Origin: Helopsaltes ochotensis
Lineage: Eukaryota > Chordata > Aves > Passeriformes > Locustellidae
DNA length: 64,000 nt
Reading direction: 5' to 3'
Assembly (NCBI GenBank): GCA_013400155.1
Contig: VXBM01000143.1
Coordinates: 1-64,000, forward strand
Each line of letters begins with the position of its first letter. The first letter of the stretch is position 1. The notes below the pieces were generated by a model that worked only from the letters and a program-made list of their open reading frames with translations, ran no database searches and was not told the DNA's origin. The position numbers and the translations under genes were made by a program. Shown one piece after another: positions 11,791-25,058 of this stretch.

Positions 11791-14286
11791 AGGGATGCTG
11801 CAGGGGTTCAGCTGCACGGCATGGGCAGCGTTCCTCAAGGAGCCCACTCTGGAGCACCCTCCCTCCAAACAGCAGGCATGGAAGACAAGTGAGGATAGGC
11901 ATCAGGAACCCAGCTACTGACCCAGTGAAGGGAGAGGAAGATTTTTGTCTCCAAGAAGTTCATGAGTTCACATCAGTGTTGGGATAAAGGCAGGAAAGTT
12001 GGAGGTGTCACAGGGATTATATGATATAATTACTGACAAAAGTCTACTAAGCCGTTGTGGCACCAAGATTTTTGAGACCTTTGGGATGAGTTATATCCAG
12101 TCTGTCTAAAACTCACATACCTTGGAGGCACAGCTCCCTTATGGGGCATCTGTTTTGTTTTGGGTTTTCCTTTTTACTATTGCACAGGCTTTAATTTGAT
12201 TTCCAAATTCCAGCCAGTCTTGATGCCCTCTTAAGAGCCTTTGAATACGGCAAAGGAAGACTTTGCAGAAGCAGCTTTCAGAAAACCATTTAAAGATCTT
12301 TATCTATATCAGTGGAGCATCCTCCCACCACAAAGCATTCCAAGCACAAACACGTGCATTTTTATGGCGGCTCAGAAGAGGCATGGCAGCCTTCAGGGCT
12401 GGTTCCTCTCAGCACTGAGGAGGCTGTGCAGCAGATGCAGGGAACTAAATCAAGCCAGTTGATTCCTGTGCAGTGTCACGGCTGTAAAATCCTCCACGAG
12501 GAACAACGTGGAAAGCAGTTGTATTTGTGCATTCATCATGCATGCCATGACAAACGACAGTTTTATGGTTAAATGCACTTGAATGGAAGGTTAAGGTTCA
12601 TCTCTCTCCTCTGCCCCAGACTTCATATATCACCTCAGGTAAAACTAGGAGTCAAATAATACCTTAAACAGCAGATTTACTTTCCCCTGCCTTGTATTTT
12701 CAAGTGTGTAGTAGCAACTCTTCCCAACCTTGTCTGTTTAGATTAGGCACGTACGCCTGGAGGTTCTCTTGGGGCTTGGAGCAAGGGGAAGCCTCAAGCC
12801 AGGCAGAGACCCTGGCAGCTGTAGTGAAAGCAAAACCAGCAGCACGTAAAGCAGGCAGTACCTGAGCTGAGGCCAGCTGCAGTGAAGACAGTGCTGTGCT
12901 GTCCCTTTCTGGTGCTGAGCACTCCCCTGCGTCAGCTCTCAGCTGCAGAGAGCGCCTTCAAGAAACCACGCCCTTTCGCTATTTCAGAGTTGTATCAGAA
13001 CTAAGATTTAATTAAGGCACTGACAGTTCCTATGGCATTAGAGAGATAACAGACAGATTGTATTTTCTTGTTTAAATGTGTGAGTTTCAAAATACTCATA
13101 GATCTGTGAGAAGTAAGTACACACATTCTGGGCACGCAATGAGGAATGCAATGGCCAATAAGTTTGTTAAGGCTAAATTAACTGAATCACAAAAATCATT
13201 AAACCAAAATGCATCTGTCATTCTTAAACCCAAAGGTAAGATTCTTTTATGAAACCTATGAACCTTTATGAAACCTTATATAAACTTTTATACAAATCAG
13301 AAGTCAGTGAAAAGATGAAGGATATTTGCTAACTGACCATTTAGCACTTTGAGAAGTTGTTTTTGTCTCCTCTCCCTTATCTTTGCATGTTATGAACAAA
13401 TGCATTTCTTAGGTGCAGAGGTTCATCAGTTCCTTATTCAGTCATGTTTATATAGCCCTCAAAAAACTGAAGAACTGTGCATGTCAAGTGCATGAAGATT
13501 TCTAGGAAGAGTGACATTTCACGGAGCTGCTCATTCCTCTATGGATAAAATAAATTCTGAATTTAATTTTTTCCAGCATGGTGAAGATAAGGTGGATAAT
13601 GATTAAATACAGGCTGGGCTCCAGTAGCATTGTGGGCATGATGGCAGCTGTAGAAGGCAGAGATACTGCACATGATTTGTAGGTTGTGAAAAAAAGAGTT
13701 TTGGGGAGTTTTGTACATTTTGCCCTGTGTACTAAAAGAAAGGATTGATTTGATAGTCTGGGTATTCCTTAAATGGCTTGCATTGTGCTTTGGAAATACT
13801 ATCTACTTAAACAGATTGGAACTATGCCCCCTCCCTTGCAGCTCCCACCCCAGAGAGATGTTCAGAGGCCTTGTGTGTTCACTCTGCACGCACAACTGTC
13901 AGGCAGATTTTGCTGCTTTACTTCCAACAGTTAACCGAAAGCCACATTTCTCCACGCGTAAACGGCAGCTACAGCTTGGCAGATTGAAGAGGAATCAGAA
14001 ACAAAAATCACACTCCAGGAAAGCACAGCGCCGTCTTCAACTAACAGTACTTACCACAAGAATAATAGAATGTATGTTAAATGGAGGTATAATTCAGGCA
14101 AAAGAAAAATGTATTGGCTAGAAAAGACTCTAAGAAACAATCTGGGCATTGATTATCTGTGGCACAAACAGCTTAGAGGAGAAGAGAGTCCTGAGTCAGT
14201 ATTTCCCATGTTTATCTCTGCTGAATTCCCTTAGTAGTGTATTAGAAAATTCCTGGGTGGCTCATACCTCTTCTCACCATGTTGTT
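11791..14286. other. Non-coding DNA, no gene seen
   Basis: Unique sequence. An imperfect tandem duplication (ttttatgaaacct-type unit) lies around 13246-13285. A 136-codon frame at 13711-14121 (+) and an 86-codon frame at 12312-12572 (+) have no convincing family match. Neither shows domain-like conservation that can be recognised by eye. Confidence 0.45.
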
Positions 14287-14515
14287 TCCATCTCTCCTTT
14301 TTCTTTTTCTTGTTTTAATTTTTGGTGGTTTTCCCCTTCTTTATTTTTCTTTCTTCTTTATATCTGTTTTTATCTTCTCTCATGCTTTCATCCCTCTTTC
14401 TCCATCTCCTCTCTTGTACATTTATTTTCCTGTTGGCAGTTCTCTTACTCCCTTTCCCAATGCATTTATTTTTCCAAGTATTTTCCCCTCTCCTGGTTTT
14501 TTTTTTTTTTCCAGA
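14287..14515 (+). repeat. Long pyrimidine-rich tract ending in a T-run and CCAG
   Basis: About 230 bases of the plus strand are mostly T and C, ending in a run of 12 to 13 thymines followed by CCAG at about 14511-14514. The end has the form of a strong polypyrimidine tract and 3' splice site. No exon can be supported after it: the downstream sequence is GC-richer but not recognisably coding. It is recorded as low-complexity DNA with a possible acceptor. The hydrophobic, phenylalanine-rich frames across it are artefacts of composition. Confidence 0.7.
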
Positions 14516-17252
14516 GGTGCTGGAGATGTAGACGGCTGCTGAAGCTCAGGGCAGAGTTCTTGCTAGGAACAGGGTGGAAAAAAAGGCTGAAGAGAGCTGC
14601 CTGAATTCTGAGTCTCTCATCTGCTCCTTATCAGCTGTTCCTGCAGGAGGCTGCCCTGGGGTGAGGAGCAGTGGAGAGTTCACTGGGCAAGGGCAAGGGT
14701 GTGAGAAGCCCACACTGAGGCCCGGATCCAGATCCAAGAGCTTTTCACAGACATAGACTGTGAACTATCCAGGACTGGTCTCCTGGTAAAAGGAGGCAGT
14801 CATTGCCAGGTTTGAGAATTTGGAGCATTTGGAATATTTTTTTCAGACATGCTGCTCTTCAGGCTAATTATTTCACATTTTTCATCCAGAGATGAAGGTC
14901 ATTTGATGCATTGAGCGATCATCCAGGGGCCTGGGGGCTTTGGAGTGACAATTGCCCATTATGAACATCAGCTGTGGTTCTGCCCAGTTATGCTAATGTT
15001 CTAGCCCTAAGAGAGACCTAAAGAAACAGAACTTGCCAGATTATGGGGGATTGTGTCATTTAGAGGCTCTGACAAGCACCAGTTGGATCATGCAGTGAAG
15101 CTCCCACAATCCAGGATTAATCAGCCCCTAGAAAACCCTTGCGAGGCAGAAATTGCCAACCACCTTCTCCTCCAGCCCTTCAGCCCATCAATATCTCTGA
15201 GGCTTTAAGAGTTATCCTGCTTTATTAAAAATGCAAAGCTATTAATAGACATATCCACATGGAAATTCTTTGTGCTGATTCCATTTCCTACTCCAACAGC
15301 TTTGCAGAGTCTTGACAAAAGCAGGTGTATTGGATCAAAATCTTGCATTTTTCAGAAAAGAAAAGATGCAAATTTTAAGAAGACATTTGTCCATTGAGGA
15401 TAATAAAGGAGACAAAAAAATTAGTATTTCACTGGCCTTTGAGGCTTTTGGAAAAACCATTCCTGTGGGCAGAGACAAGCAGTGTGAATGTGTGTATCTG
15501 CACAGGTTCTGCTGATAAAAAACACCAGTGTGCTCAAGGTGGCCCTCAGACCAGAAAATTCCTGTATCACCATCCACTGGCTGCTCACAACTCTGTGGTG
15601 ACAGTCTGTTACAGCAACGGGTAGAGAAAAAGATCGGTGCAAGGTTTACTGATCTGCAGTGAAATGGTTAATTTTTGTGAGTTTCGCTGCACATTCATTA
15701 CCAGGCAATTTGACTGGAAATTTAATAGGATTATTTTTGACTGCTGAGGTTAATGGTATTACCTGTTTGGCTTTTATAAAATCTCCATAATTTAGCAATA
15801 TTTATCTAAGTCACCAGAAAAGTATAGAAATTGATAGCAAAATTACAGACAGCTGGGTACAGGAGGAAATGAAACAAATTAAACCAAACCCATGCTCTTA
15901 GGAAAATACAAATGCCAAATTAAGTATGTTAGGCTAACAGTTTAAATAATCCAATTTAACACTAATAAAGGTACTTTAGACCTAAGTTCTGCTTGATTTT
16001 CTATATGAGTGTGCAGAGGAAAATAACAGTGGAGAGGCAGAGAGCCTGGGCCCAACAGGGTTACCAAGGAAATGGGCAGCTTGGACACCTGTAACTTTCC
16101 ATACTCATTTCACATATTCCTAATAGATTTTCATAAAGTGTAGGGGTACAGGTTTTGTCCTGGAGAATTGCTAAGGGACAGAATTTATAATGGAAAAATA
16201 TATAGAGCAACAAATGGTTTTGGTGTTTTTTAAGGCGTCGTTTGATTATTGTGATATTTCTAATTGGTTTCTGGTTTACACAGAGAGTTAGAGGCTGTTT
16301 AACTCAGAAGTTTGCACCCCTGTCTCATGCCTGCATCTCTGTTTGAAAGTGATGATTCAGAAAAATCTTTTTTATGGAAAAGTCATTATTTAGATGGAGG
16401 TTCCATCTAAAGCATTTGCCTTTTATTTGTCCCTTCATTTTCTTCCGATAGGGGCAAGCCGATTGAATAGAATACTTACAGGTTTTACATAGTAGTGCCA
16501 CTTGGTGACTTTTATTCAATGGCTGTTCAGACAATGTGCAATGCATATAAACCTTCCATTCCCAAAAGCAGAATTGAAAAAAAAAGGAAATAGCTTTTTA
16601 AGGTCTGAGAGCTTTGTTTCACAGTACAGTACATACGTACAGTACGTGGCCAGGAAACAAAAGTCAAAATGTAAGAGAATAGAAAAGAAATATAAAAGAG
16701 AATTGTTACATGGCATACATCAAAAGATGTCAACAGCTGTTCCAAAAAGCAAAATAATTGACTAGGACTATCACCCACGACGGATGATGATGCTCTAACT
16801 TTTATGTAAGATACAATTCCCGAAGATCCCTGACTCTTCTTGATGCATGTAAATGTTTTATGCCTTTTTCTGTACTTTCGTGTAGCTATGACACTCTTCA
16901 TCTCTTGCTGTTTACATCTCAGATGGGTACCTGAGACTCTGTAACTGTAAAAGACCTATTTGGATAAGTGCTAGAAGAATGCCCTCGCAGGAAGGCCTGC
17001 AAGAAAAGGAAGCTAATATAAAAGATGCTTCATACAGAGTCCCACAGTGATTGTCAGCCTGTGAAACCATTCCAATATTCCCCTCTGTACATGGAATTCC
17101 ACAGACATCAGTGGAGCAGGTCACTCAAGTTATGTTCATGGATAAGCTTTTACTGTAAGCACCTTTGATTCAGAGCCTCGTGAGTCCAGGTCTCCTGAGG
17201 ACTCTTGGCAGATTTACAGCTGAGAAAAGTTGTATGTGTTGACTTGGTGGGG
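14516..17252. other. Non-coding DNA, no gene seen
   Basis: After the pyrimidine tract comes a moderately GC-rich patch (14516-14760), then ordinary AT-rich unique sequence. A small cluster of gtacagtac repeats lies at about 16623-16650. No recognised exon, RNA gene or interspersed repeat. Confidence 0.45.
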
Positions 17253-17280
17253 AAAACAAACAAACAAACAAACCAACCCA
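17253..17280. repeat. (CAAA)n short tandem repeat
   Basis: About six CAAA units ending in CCAACCC form a simple tetranucleotide microsatellite. Confidence 0.85.
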
Positions 17281-18682
17281 TGTATTTATATTGCTGCATA
17301 AATATATGTTCAACTCTAGAGCTATGACACTTGGAGAATTCCTAAGGTGCAATAGCACAAGGACAAGAGCAGTGACACTTAATTGTAGGGACATTTATTA
17401 TTTCCTATCACAAGGTTATACATCCTGGGCTCATTCTATGGTTGCACTCCTAGAGACAAAAAGGAACTTTCCCTTATTTGGGCTAAATTAAAAAAAATGT
17501 TTAAAGATCAGGCTAAATTTAAGATTAGAAAAGAAATTTGTTCCTTGTAACTGGGGTTTTTTTTAAGAACTGTTTTATCAAGAGATTTGATACACTTCAT
17601 GATTTTGAAGAAGGAATAATGATACAGTCCTGTACATAGACTTGTGCCTGGGAAAATATTATCTACATGCTGGCAAGTGCTCCAGAGCTGGGTCCATGGG
17701 ACTTTCCTGGCTAGTGCAAAGCTGGAAGAGATCTTTTCTTCTCTTCCTGCTGGAATTCCAGCAGCAAGGAGAAGGAAGGGTAAGACAGGAAAGTTCAAGT
17801 CTTGAAGGGAGACACTCATGATTTCAAAAGGGTCCTGGGAGATACAGAAAGTGTTCCTTGACCAGACAAAGGGATAGTGGAAAGCACAGAGAGAGAAACG
17901 CAAAGCCGGGAAAGAGAAAACGTGTTAACATTCCAGTTCATACTGCCCTTGTGCCACTGCAAATCCCTGTTTTGGTTTCCAGCAGCGAGCAGGAATCCTG
18001 GGCCCCTTTCAGATGAAGTTAAACTGAAAGGTGTGCTCTGCTTGCTCCCCACAGGACTAGAAGCTCCCACACAGCTAGAAGCTGCCCAAAGCAAAATCTC
18101 CTAAAATGTGCACAGGGTGGATTTCAACCACCAGCTGCACGCCAGCTCCTATCATCTTCAGAGCTGCCCCTTTGGGCTGCACTCATGTGCTAACTTCAGC
18201 ACAGTCCCAGAGACCAGGACTTCTTGGGATACAGGAATGGGATGCTCAAGGTCAACAGTCTGAGACTTTGCTGACTAAGAGACCTGGAAGGGTAATGTCT
18301 GGTGAAGCATCAAAATAACAACACAAAGGCTCGATCCTTCCTCAGCCAGGGGAAAAGAATAAAATGTAGTAGAGGAACTGGAGTGAAAGGAAAGAGCTGA
18401 TGACCTGGCAAAGGGGAAGAGGGGAAGAGGGATGGGAAGGCTCAAACAAAAATGAACCCAGACATTGTAGCTTGAAACTATGCTGACGTTTTACATCACA
18501 GTAAGTGTTATATCAAATATTTCTTTTTATGCCAATACAAAATATCATCCAAAAGCTCTTGCCCTATAATGGGGTCTGTTTAAAGTATGTTTGAAATAAC
18601 ACTGAAAGTTCTTGAGGTTTCCCTGTGACCAGGGAGTTAGACTCATGGTCTATTAGAATTCTGGTTAGCAGGCATGTTTTAC
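17281..18682. other. Non-coding DNA, no gene seen
   Basis: Unique sequence with a short purine-rich patch around 18410-18440 (gggaagagggga-type). The longest frames (131 codons or fewer) have no recognisable family. No gene supported. Confidence 0.45.
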
Positions 18683-18709
18683 CACAGATGTTTTAATGAA
18701 ACATCTGTG
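18683..18709. promoter_or_regulatory. Perfect 11-bp hairpin beside TAAT-rich sequence
   Basis: Arms cacagatgttt (18683-18693) and aaacatctgtg (18699-18709) are exact reverse complements around a five-base loop, taatg. The 60 bases that follow contain repeated TAATG/ATTA cores, the typical target of homeodomain proteins, and the arms carry CAGATG E-box sequences. This makes a conserved enhancer element plausible, but the assignment rests on motif density alone. Confidence 0.4.
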
Positions 18710-21198
18710 CGTGATGTCATTATTAATGTGTCATTATCTAATGACTTGCTTTTTCAATCATTATAGGTCCCGGGTTTGTGACATGCTCCTGACAGTTAAA
18801 CAGAAAATAAATATTCCAGTTCTTACCTGCTGCCCTTCGAATTGAGTTGGAAGCAGTAAATAGTCTCATGGATCTATCTGATTTGATTTGCATTGCTGAG
18901 AAAGCAAATCCTATGAGAGAGACAACTAAAAAAAAAGATGTGCTGCTTTCTTTTCATTCAGTGTTATTCCACTTTGGATGAGAATATACTGCACCACATC
19001 TTCAATTTAACTACCTTCCTCAGTTCCTCTGCTCCCAGAGGTTTTCATCCAAGGTCCTAGAAGTGGTTACAAGTCTGCAATGTCTCATGCCTGAATATTA
19101 ATTGACTAAGCAGCAGGATAAGGGGCTACTTCCCCCATGTCTTGGAATGAACAAGGAAACCACTTAGCACACAAGCATCAGCTGAGAAAAAATGAAGTTG
19201 GGCAGTACCCAAGCAGAGACGCACAGGAGGAGGAGGTGCAGCACCAAGCACGTCAGGAGGAGAGGTTTAGCTCAACCAGGTGACAAGTTAAAGGTTTCAG
19301 GACACTGGGTGGAGATAAACTGAGACTGAAGAGTGGATTCTTCTGTGCTCAGCATCCAGTAACGTGTACCAGATGCTGGCCAGCTGCTTTGGCCACTGGG
19401 GGTTCCAGGAGAAGCCCAACTCAGGCCGTGGCCCCCTGACAAGGCAGAGCTCAGCCTGCCTGGCCCCAGCCTGCAGAACTACGCTGCTGCTGGGTAACTG
19501 AGGGAGGAGCAGCAGGATTTCGACACATCAGGACCCCCAGGAGTAACACCCCATGGTTTACTGTCCATGACAACTCCATCCATCACATCCTATCAGCCTG
19601 TTATTGCCTAGAGGTCTCCATTCGATAAAGGCAGTAAAGAAGAAAGCCATGGTTCCTTAGTCTTTGCATGACTGCTGGTAGTGGTGCAAATGGAAAGGAT
19701 TTCTTTACGTAATTAGGGTATTTTCTGGAAAGTTCCCAAAAAATCAAGAATTTTGCGTACAAGAGCAACTGAACTCACGCATTTCTGCCGTGGCCAGTCT
19801 TTACAGACTGCCAGATAGAAAGATTTCTAGCAAGGGCTGGGTAAGAATTTGCACAGCCAGATTTCAAACCTTCTTTTTAAGTACTTTGATGCCAGCCATC
19901 AGGAACTGGTTTCCACTCCCTCCGCTTTTCCCACAGAAATATGGCTTTGCACCCCACAGTCCCAGCAGCTGTGCTCAAGACCTTGCACTCTGCTCAGCTG
20001 CCTGCAGGTTTAGGAATGAGAGGCACTGCTTTGTTGAACAGCAGTGAGGAAAGCTCTCCTCCCAGGAGGATTCAGGATGGGAGACCCTCACTGCAGGATA
20101 TCTGGATATATCTGTACCCCAGTCAAAGCCCAGGCTTCGTTACTGTTATCTTGCAATACTGCAACATGTAAAAAGAAATAACATATAAAATATTGTTATA
20201 TTTATTGGTATTGTTATAAAAAATAACAAGCACATGGAAGTCCAGACGACACTGCAGTCAGAGTGCTTTAAAACTTCAGAAGGCTCCAAGCATCAGCACC
20301 CTGTTATCTGGAAGTCTCTCGTACCTTTTCTGTGTGCCTCCCATGGGCAGCTCCACACAGCTCTGGCTCTTTCTCTCCTTCTTCTCTCTTCCTTCTGCAG
20401 TTCCAGCTGGCTCCTTCCTGTCCGTAGCATGGCCACCTCACCCTGTCTGTCCCTTGTACAGCAGCTTACCTCACCTGTCCCTTCCCGACTTCCTGTCCCT
20501 CCCTCCGCACAGCACGGCCAGCAGATCCCAGCTGCCCCCCTCCCAGCTCACTCACTCTTTATCACACCCACAGCTGGGAGGGCAGGGCTGCTCCCACTCT
20601 TGGATAGTATATTAGGGGCACGATTGCCTTCACCATCGTCTCTATCTGTCTCCCAAAATCTGTATCCCCACAGAAGGAAAATAAAGAAAAGGAGAAACTT
20701 ACCAAAAATACGGAGGCAATATTTATGCGACTCATCATCCCAAAGCTGTATAAATGCTGTGCCCACCAGAACCCTAGAAATATCAAGAAAAATAATATCA
20801 CTTATGTTTGTTTACCAAACAGTTTAGATTTATCCAGTTACAGGGATGTTTTTTCTTTTTCATAAAGAGCACATTAAGGGAGGAACACATTCTCAGTGTG
20901 CTGTTACAACATTCACCCTAATAGGGCAAAGGAAGCTACAGTAAATTGATTAGGGAATTCACCATTCAGTGCTTCCCTCAAGTGTTGCATCCATCTTTTA
21001 CTGATTAATAATGAAGCATTAATGAAAATGTTTCTGTGTCTCCATGCTCCTACCAATTAAACGTAGTACAGAAAAAAAAAATACAGCCTTTGGAAATTTT
21101 TATTTGTCTCACTTGCCAGACAAGCAGTAGAGTAATTCTTTACTGGGAATATTGGTAAAACAAGATCTGCATTTAGGGGCTTCAGACTGGTAAAGATG
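18710..21198. other. Non-coding DNA, no gene seen
   Basis: The area 18710-18800 is rich in TAAT/ATTA cores. A C/T-rich patch lies at 20340-20540, and its long frames (197 codons at 20234-20827, +) are driven by composition and resemble no protein I know. An AT-rich tattgttata duplication lies at about 20190-20222. Confidence 0.45.
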
Positions 21199-21224
21199 GA
21201 TTCTTAAGCTGACATTTAAGAATC
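21199..21224. repeat. Short perfect inverted repeat, 9-bp arms
   Basis: Arms gattcttaa (21199-21207) and ttaagaatc (21216-21224) pair perfectly around an eight-base loop. It may be chance at this length and is recorded for completeness. Confidence 0.6.
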
Positions 21225-24200
21225 ACTGACTCTCAAATACCACATTAGCAATCAAGAAATCAACAATGTTTAGAAGAAATATAATTAGCTCAGCATGCTC
21301 TGCTTGAAACCAACACTGTAGCTATCAGCTGCACCAAGTGCCAGGAGAAAAGAAATGGGGAATTTGTTTTCCATTGAAATACATTATATTTTACTTTATT
21401 AAGGCCATGAGAGCTTGAGACATTAATATTTCTGAGAAACTGCTGGAGCCAGCTTAGATCAGGGTGGATTTTTCTCCATTAACTGAGCGGATTCTGGGAA
21501 AGCAATCTGTCTTTCTCTTGCTTGGTCTGTACTAAATGCATTGCCATGGCACTGGGCGAGACAGCCAGGCAGGATGTATGCGAGGTTATTAATGTGTTTT
21601 CATTTCATTTATGTACAGAAGTTACTGAGATTGTGTTTGAGACATAATTGCATTAGGCTTTATCTAAATTGACCTTCTTATTCTAGACTTAAGTGGGGAG
21701 GATGCCAAGCAAACAGGCCACGAAAGCCAGTACTTCTGGATACAGATGGCAAAGCTTACAGGTAGGGAGAGAGGAGTGGTTGGAATCAAAGCAGTAAATA
21801 TTTACTCAAAGCCAGTCAACACTGGTAGGGCTTTAATATCACCACTGCTTTGAAACTTATTTGAGCATATGGTGGTCTTGGATCACTGCAGGATTGAAAG
21901 CTGCCACCCCTCCTGGATTTCTTAGCACAGAAGGTGTGGATTCAATCCTAAATGTGTTTGGGAATTGAACTGGGCACGCAAAGCTGATTGCTCCAGTATA
22001 TAACGTGGGATGACCATTAGCTCCTACCGTACTGCTCCAAGCAAAAAGGAGCTTCAGGTCCCTCTCTGTCTATCACTTTAGCACTTCTCACAAGTATCTT
22101 TAGCGCATTTGGAATTGGAGAGGCAGCTGAAGCATGAAATCACACTTCCTTAACTTGCCCAGTGCCAACGCCACACTTTTCTCAGTAGGGAATAAGGAGG
22201 TAACAGCCTTCATGCCCCTGGACCTCGCCAGCACTAAAGGCTCTGTCCCTGCCAAAACCAGGGGGTGCAGCTCCCCAGGGGGAGCAGGTCACCCATCACT
22301 CGCTGACAAAGCACCACTCCAGCCAACAGGTACCGAGGGTGAGAAGTCTGCTGATAAAAATTTCATGGGACAAGAGACTGACAAAGAGTTTTCTAAAATA
22401 GGCAAGAAATATGAAAAGCACTGGGTTGGGGAAGAGTGACAGGAACAGGAAATGTGCATTTTTAGGAGGAGGGCAGGGACAGGAGTTGCAGTGAGTACTG
22501 TGGTGCTCTCAGACTGAGAGGAAGTGTTCCTAGGTGCCCTGGTCAGATAAATAGCAATGCATTAGTTTTAAAACTCTGCTCTGAAATGTCACCTTCATCT
22601 CCATTGATCTCTATTACCAAGCAGGTCCTTCACTGTCACTTGTGACAAAAGGCATTAGTCAATGAAAAGCTCTAAATAACTTGAGGAAGACAAGAAAGCT
22701 CTTGTCTCTTAGCCACACAAAATAACATTAGAAAAAAAGGCTAAGAAAGTAGGGCACTGAAAAAAAGCATCTTGTACTGAAACTAAAAATTGAAATATTC
22801 TATTCTAATCCTGTCACATTTATCAAAAATATTTGGTGGTAGGGCTATTTTTTTCTCCTCTAGAAAGGATGTTTCTGTCAATGAGGAAATAGCCTAGTGA
22901 AATGTTCTTAATATTTAATCCCCACACTACACCAACAGCTACAGCAACCAGGACACAAATCTACTGCAAGAATGAAAGTTACCCAAGATATCCCAAAGCT
23001 GAAGTTTGAACCACTGAACCATCTCCACTGAGAAAGAACTGGTGGCAGGTGGACAATGACACTCCAGGCTACTTCAGCAGTGTCTCCACACTGTGTGCCC
23101 TCTATCTCCTCTTACTGAAACACAAGTCCCACGCTCCCTGGCATCTCTGCAGCTGCAGGACAAGATGTTGCCCCAGCATGTAAGCAGCAGGATGTGCTGT
23201 TCCTCTGGGTGCCTGTGAGCACACCCTGGATTTTAGGATAAGCGGCTCCCTGGCTTGCGCCTCACGCTGTGTGTGCTTGCCCACTTCAAACCCAAGCATG
23301 CATCCACCATTCATGGAACAGACAAAAATTGTATTTTGGGTGAGACCGGGTCAAAGGCTTGCTCACGGATCACACCCTGGGGCTCTGAGCTTAGGAAATG
23401 TATCAGTGGTGTTTAAGCACAGCTACTTACAACGGGCCAGAGGGTTCTGTTTAAATTTATCCAAATTGCAAAGTCAGTGCTCTGTTTTCCTGTCCTAGTA
23501 GTCTGTTATATGTTCGCTGAGCAGCAGACTTGTTGCTGAAGATAGGCAGTTTTGTGCTTGGTGTTCAGTCCAACAAACACTGTCAGCAGAACCAGGGTGA
23601 GTCAGTTGTGATGCCCGAGCACTTCTGTGCCTCTGCCTGCAGTCAGCCTCCCTCAGGCTGTGCTCCTCCAGCCACATCAGCTGGACTACCTGTCTGCCAT
23701 TGTGCAGACCCTGCCACCATTTGGGGGGCATATAAAGCGGAAACTTGGTTTTAGCAGAGCAGTTGTCCATGAGGACAGGTCCATGGGTTTAGGCAATGAT
23801 TTGGAAAGCTGGTTGCAGCAATTCCTGTGATCGTTTTGGACAGGCACAGCTACATTGGAAAAAAAACCAAAAACCCAAACAACAACCAAACCAAAAAAAA
23901 AAAAACAAACCACCCACAATTGGTTTTGGAGGTATTTTTGTCATTGCTGTTTGATGAGTTGAGAGCAATGGCCCTGCTATAACCACTAACATATCCATGA
24001 ACTGCCATCACATCCATCTGTCAGAGCTCGGTGTTTCAGAAGCTGCCACAGAGAGGAGTTTCCAGGGAAATGATGTTTCTCTGTTCTTCCCTTAAATCTT
24101 GAACTGAAGGCAGACGAAGGTGGCTGTAAATCCCCCTGGTGCTGTCCAGTCAGAGGGACATCTCCACAGAGCTGAAGGCTGAGGCACAGTTCAAAGCAAT

Positions 24201-25036
24201 CCTTTCAGTGACACAGCCCCGGGACTGATTTGCTGTGCTGACACATCCTTCATAGCAAAGAAGAGAAATAGAAGCCAGAAGAAGATGTTATGAGGGAAAG
24301 GTGTGCGTGTGCTGGCTCCACATCACCCACTGGGATGCAAAGGGAAGGTCTGGGCTCCCTGAGATCTCCCCAGAGTCACCACTCTGCCCTACAGTTTTTC
24401 TTAGATCACTCCTGTGCCCCTATACTCTGCAGTATAAGTGTTGAACTACAGTTTTTGTTCCTTGTTTTCCATAAATATTGCAGTAATTAGCTGAATTTAA
24501 TTACAGTTATCATGAAATAACAAGCATTAATCAGATTCTAGTAGCAGCTGTATTTTGCTCCTTTGAAAGCAAGAAGCTATTTTAAAACTATTTCATTAAA
24601 AGCATAAAATTATTTTAAAATCAAAGCAAAAAGCATTCTATATATAGAGTGGCATTATTCCAGTGCACACAAACACCTCAAAATAAAATTTAAAAGGCCA
24701 TCTTGGTGAGATGAACCTCTTACAGGGACAAAATCTAAAGAGGCATTTAACTGGACAGTACACTGGACCTAAAAGAGACACAACAAAGAGAGAACAACAT
24801 AAAATATAACAGTTTTCTCATCTCTTCTATTTAGGCTGCTGACACGAACTTTCTGTAGAGATGCCCATCTAATTACAGCACCATAAAGTTCTTTAAATGT
24901 GCATAAATTGCTCTAATTCACACATCAGCTCCTCCTTTGCATTGCGAGAAACATGTCAGTGCAATGTGGATCAAGCCCTTCAGAGATAAGAAGCACTTTG
25001 CTCTTGAGCTCCTCTGCTCATTAGCTTTCCATTTTC
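21225..25036. other. Non-coding DNA, no gene seen
   Basis: Unique sequence. A complex, non-repetitive stretch at about 21400-21680 looks like a candidate conserved element but cannot be tested here. An A/C-rich low-complexity run lies at 23858-23912. A 101-codon frame at 22134-22439 (+) has no recognisable domain. Confidence 0.45.
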
Positions 25037-25058
25037 CCTCCTCCTCCTCCTCCTCCTC
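25037..25058. repeat. (CCT)n microsatellite
   Basis: About seven CCT/CTC triplets in tandem. On the minus strand they encode a short glycine run in a frame that is otherwise unsupported. Confidence 0.9.

Noticed and set aside
12312..12572. 86-codon frame with Cys/His spacing suggestive of a small zinc-binding fold
   Set aside because: A few Cys and His residues in a short frame are weak evidence; no known family pattern and no supporting context.
20234..20827. 197-codon plus-strand frame
   Set aside because: Driven by a C/T-rich segment (serine-, leucine- and proline-rich) with no recognised domain.
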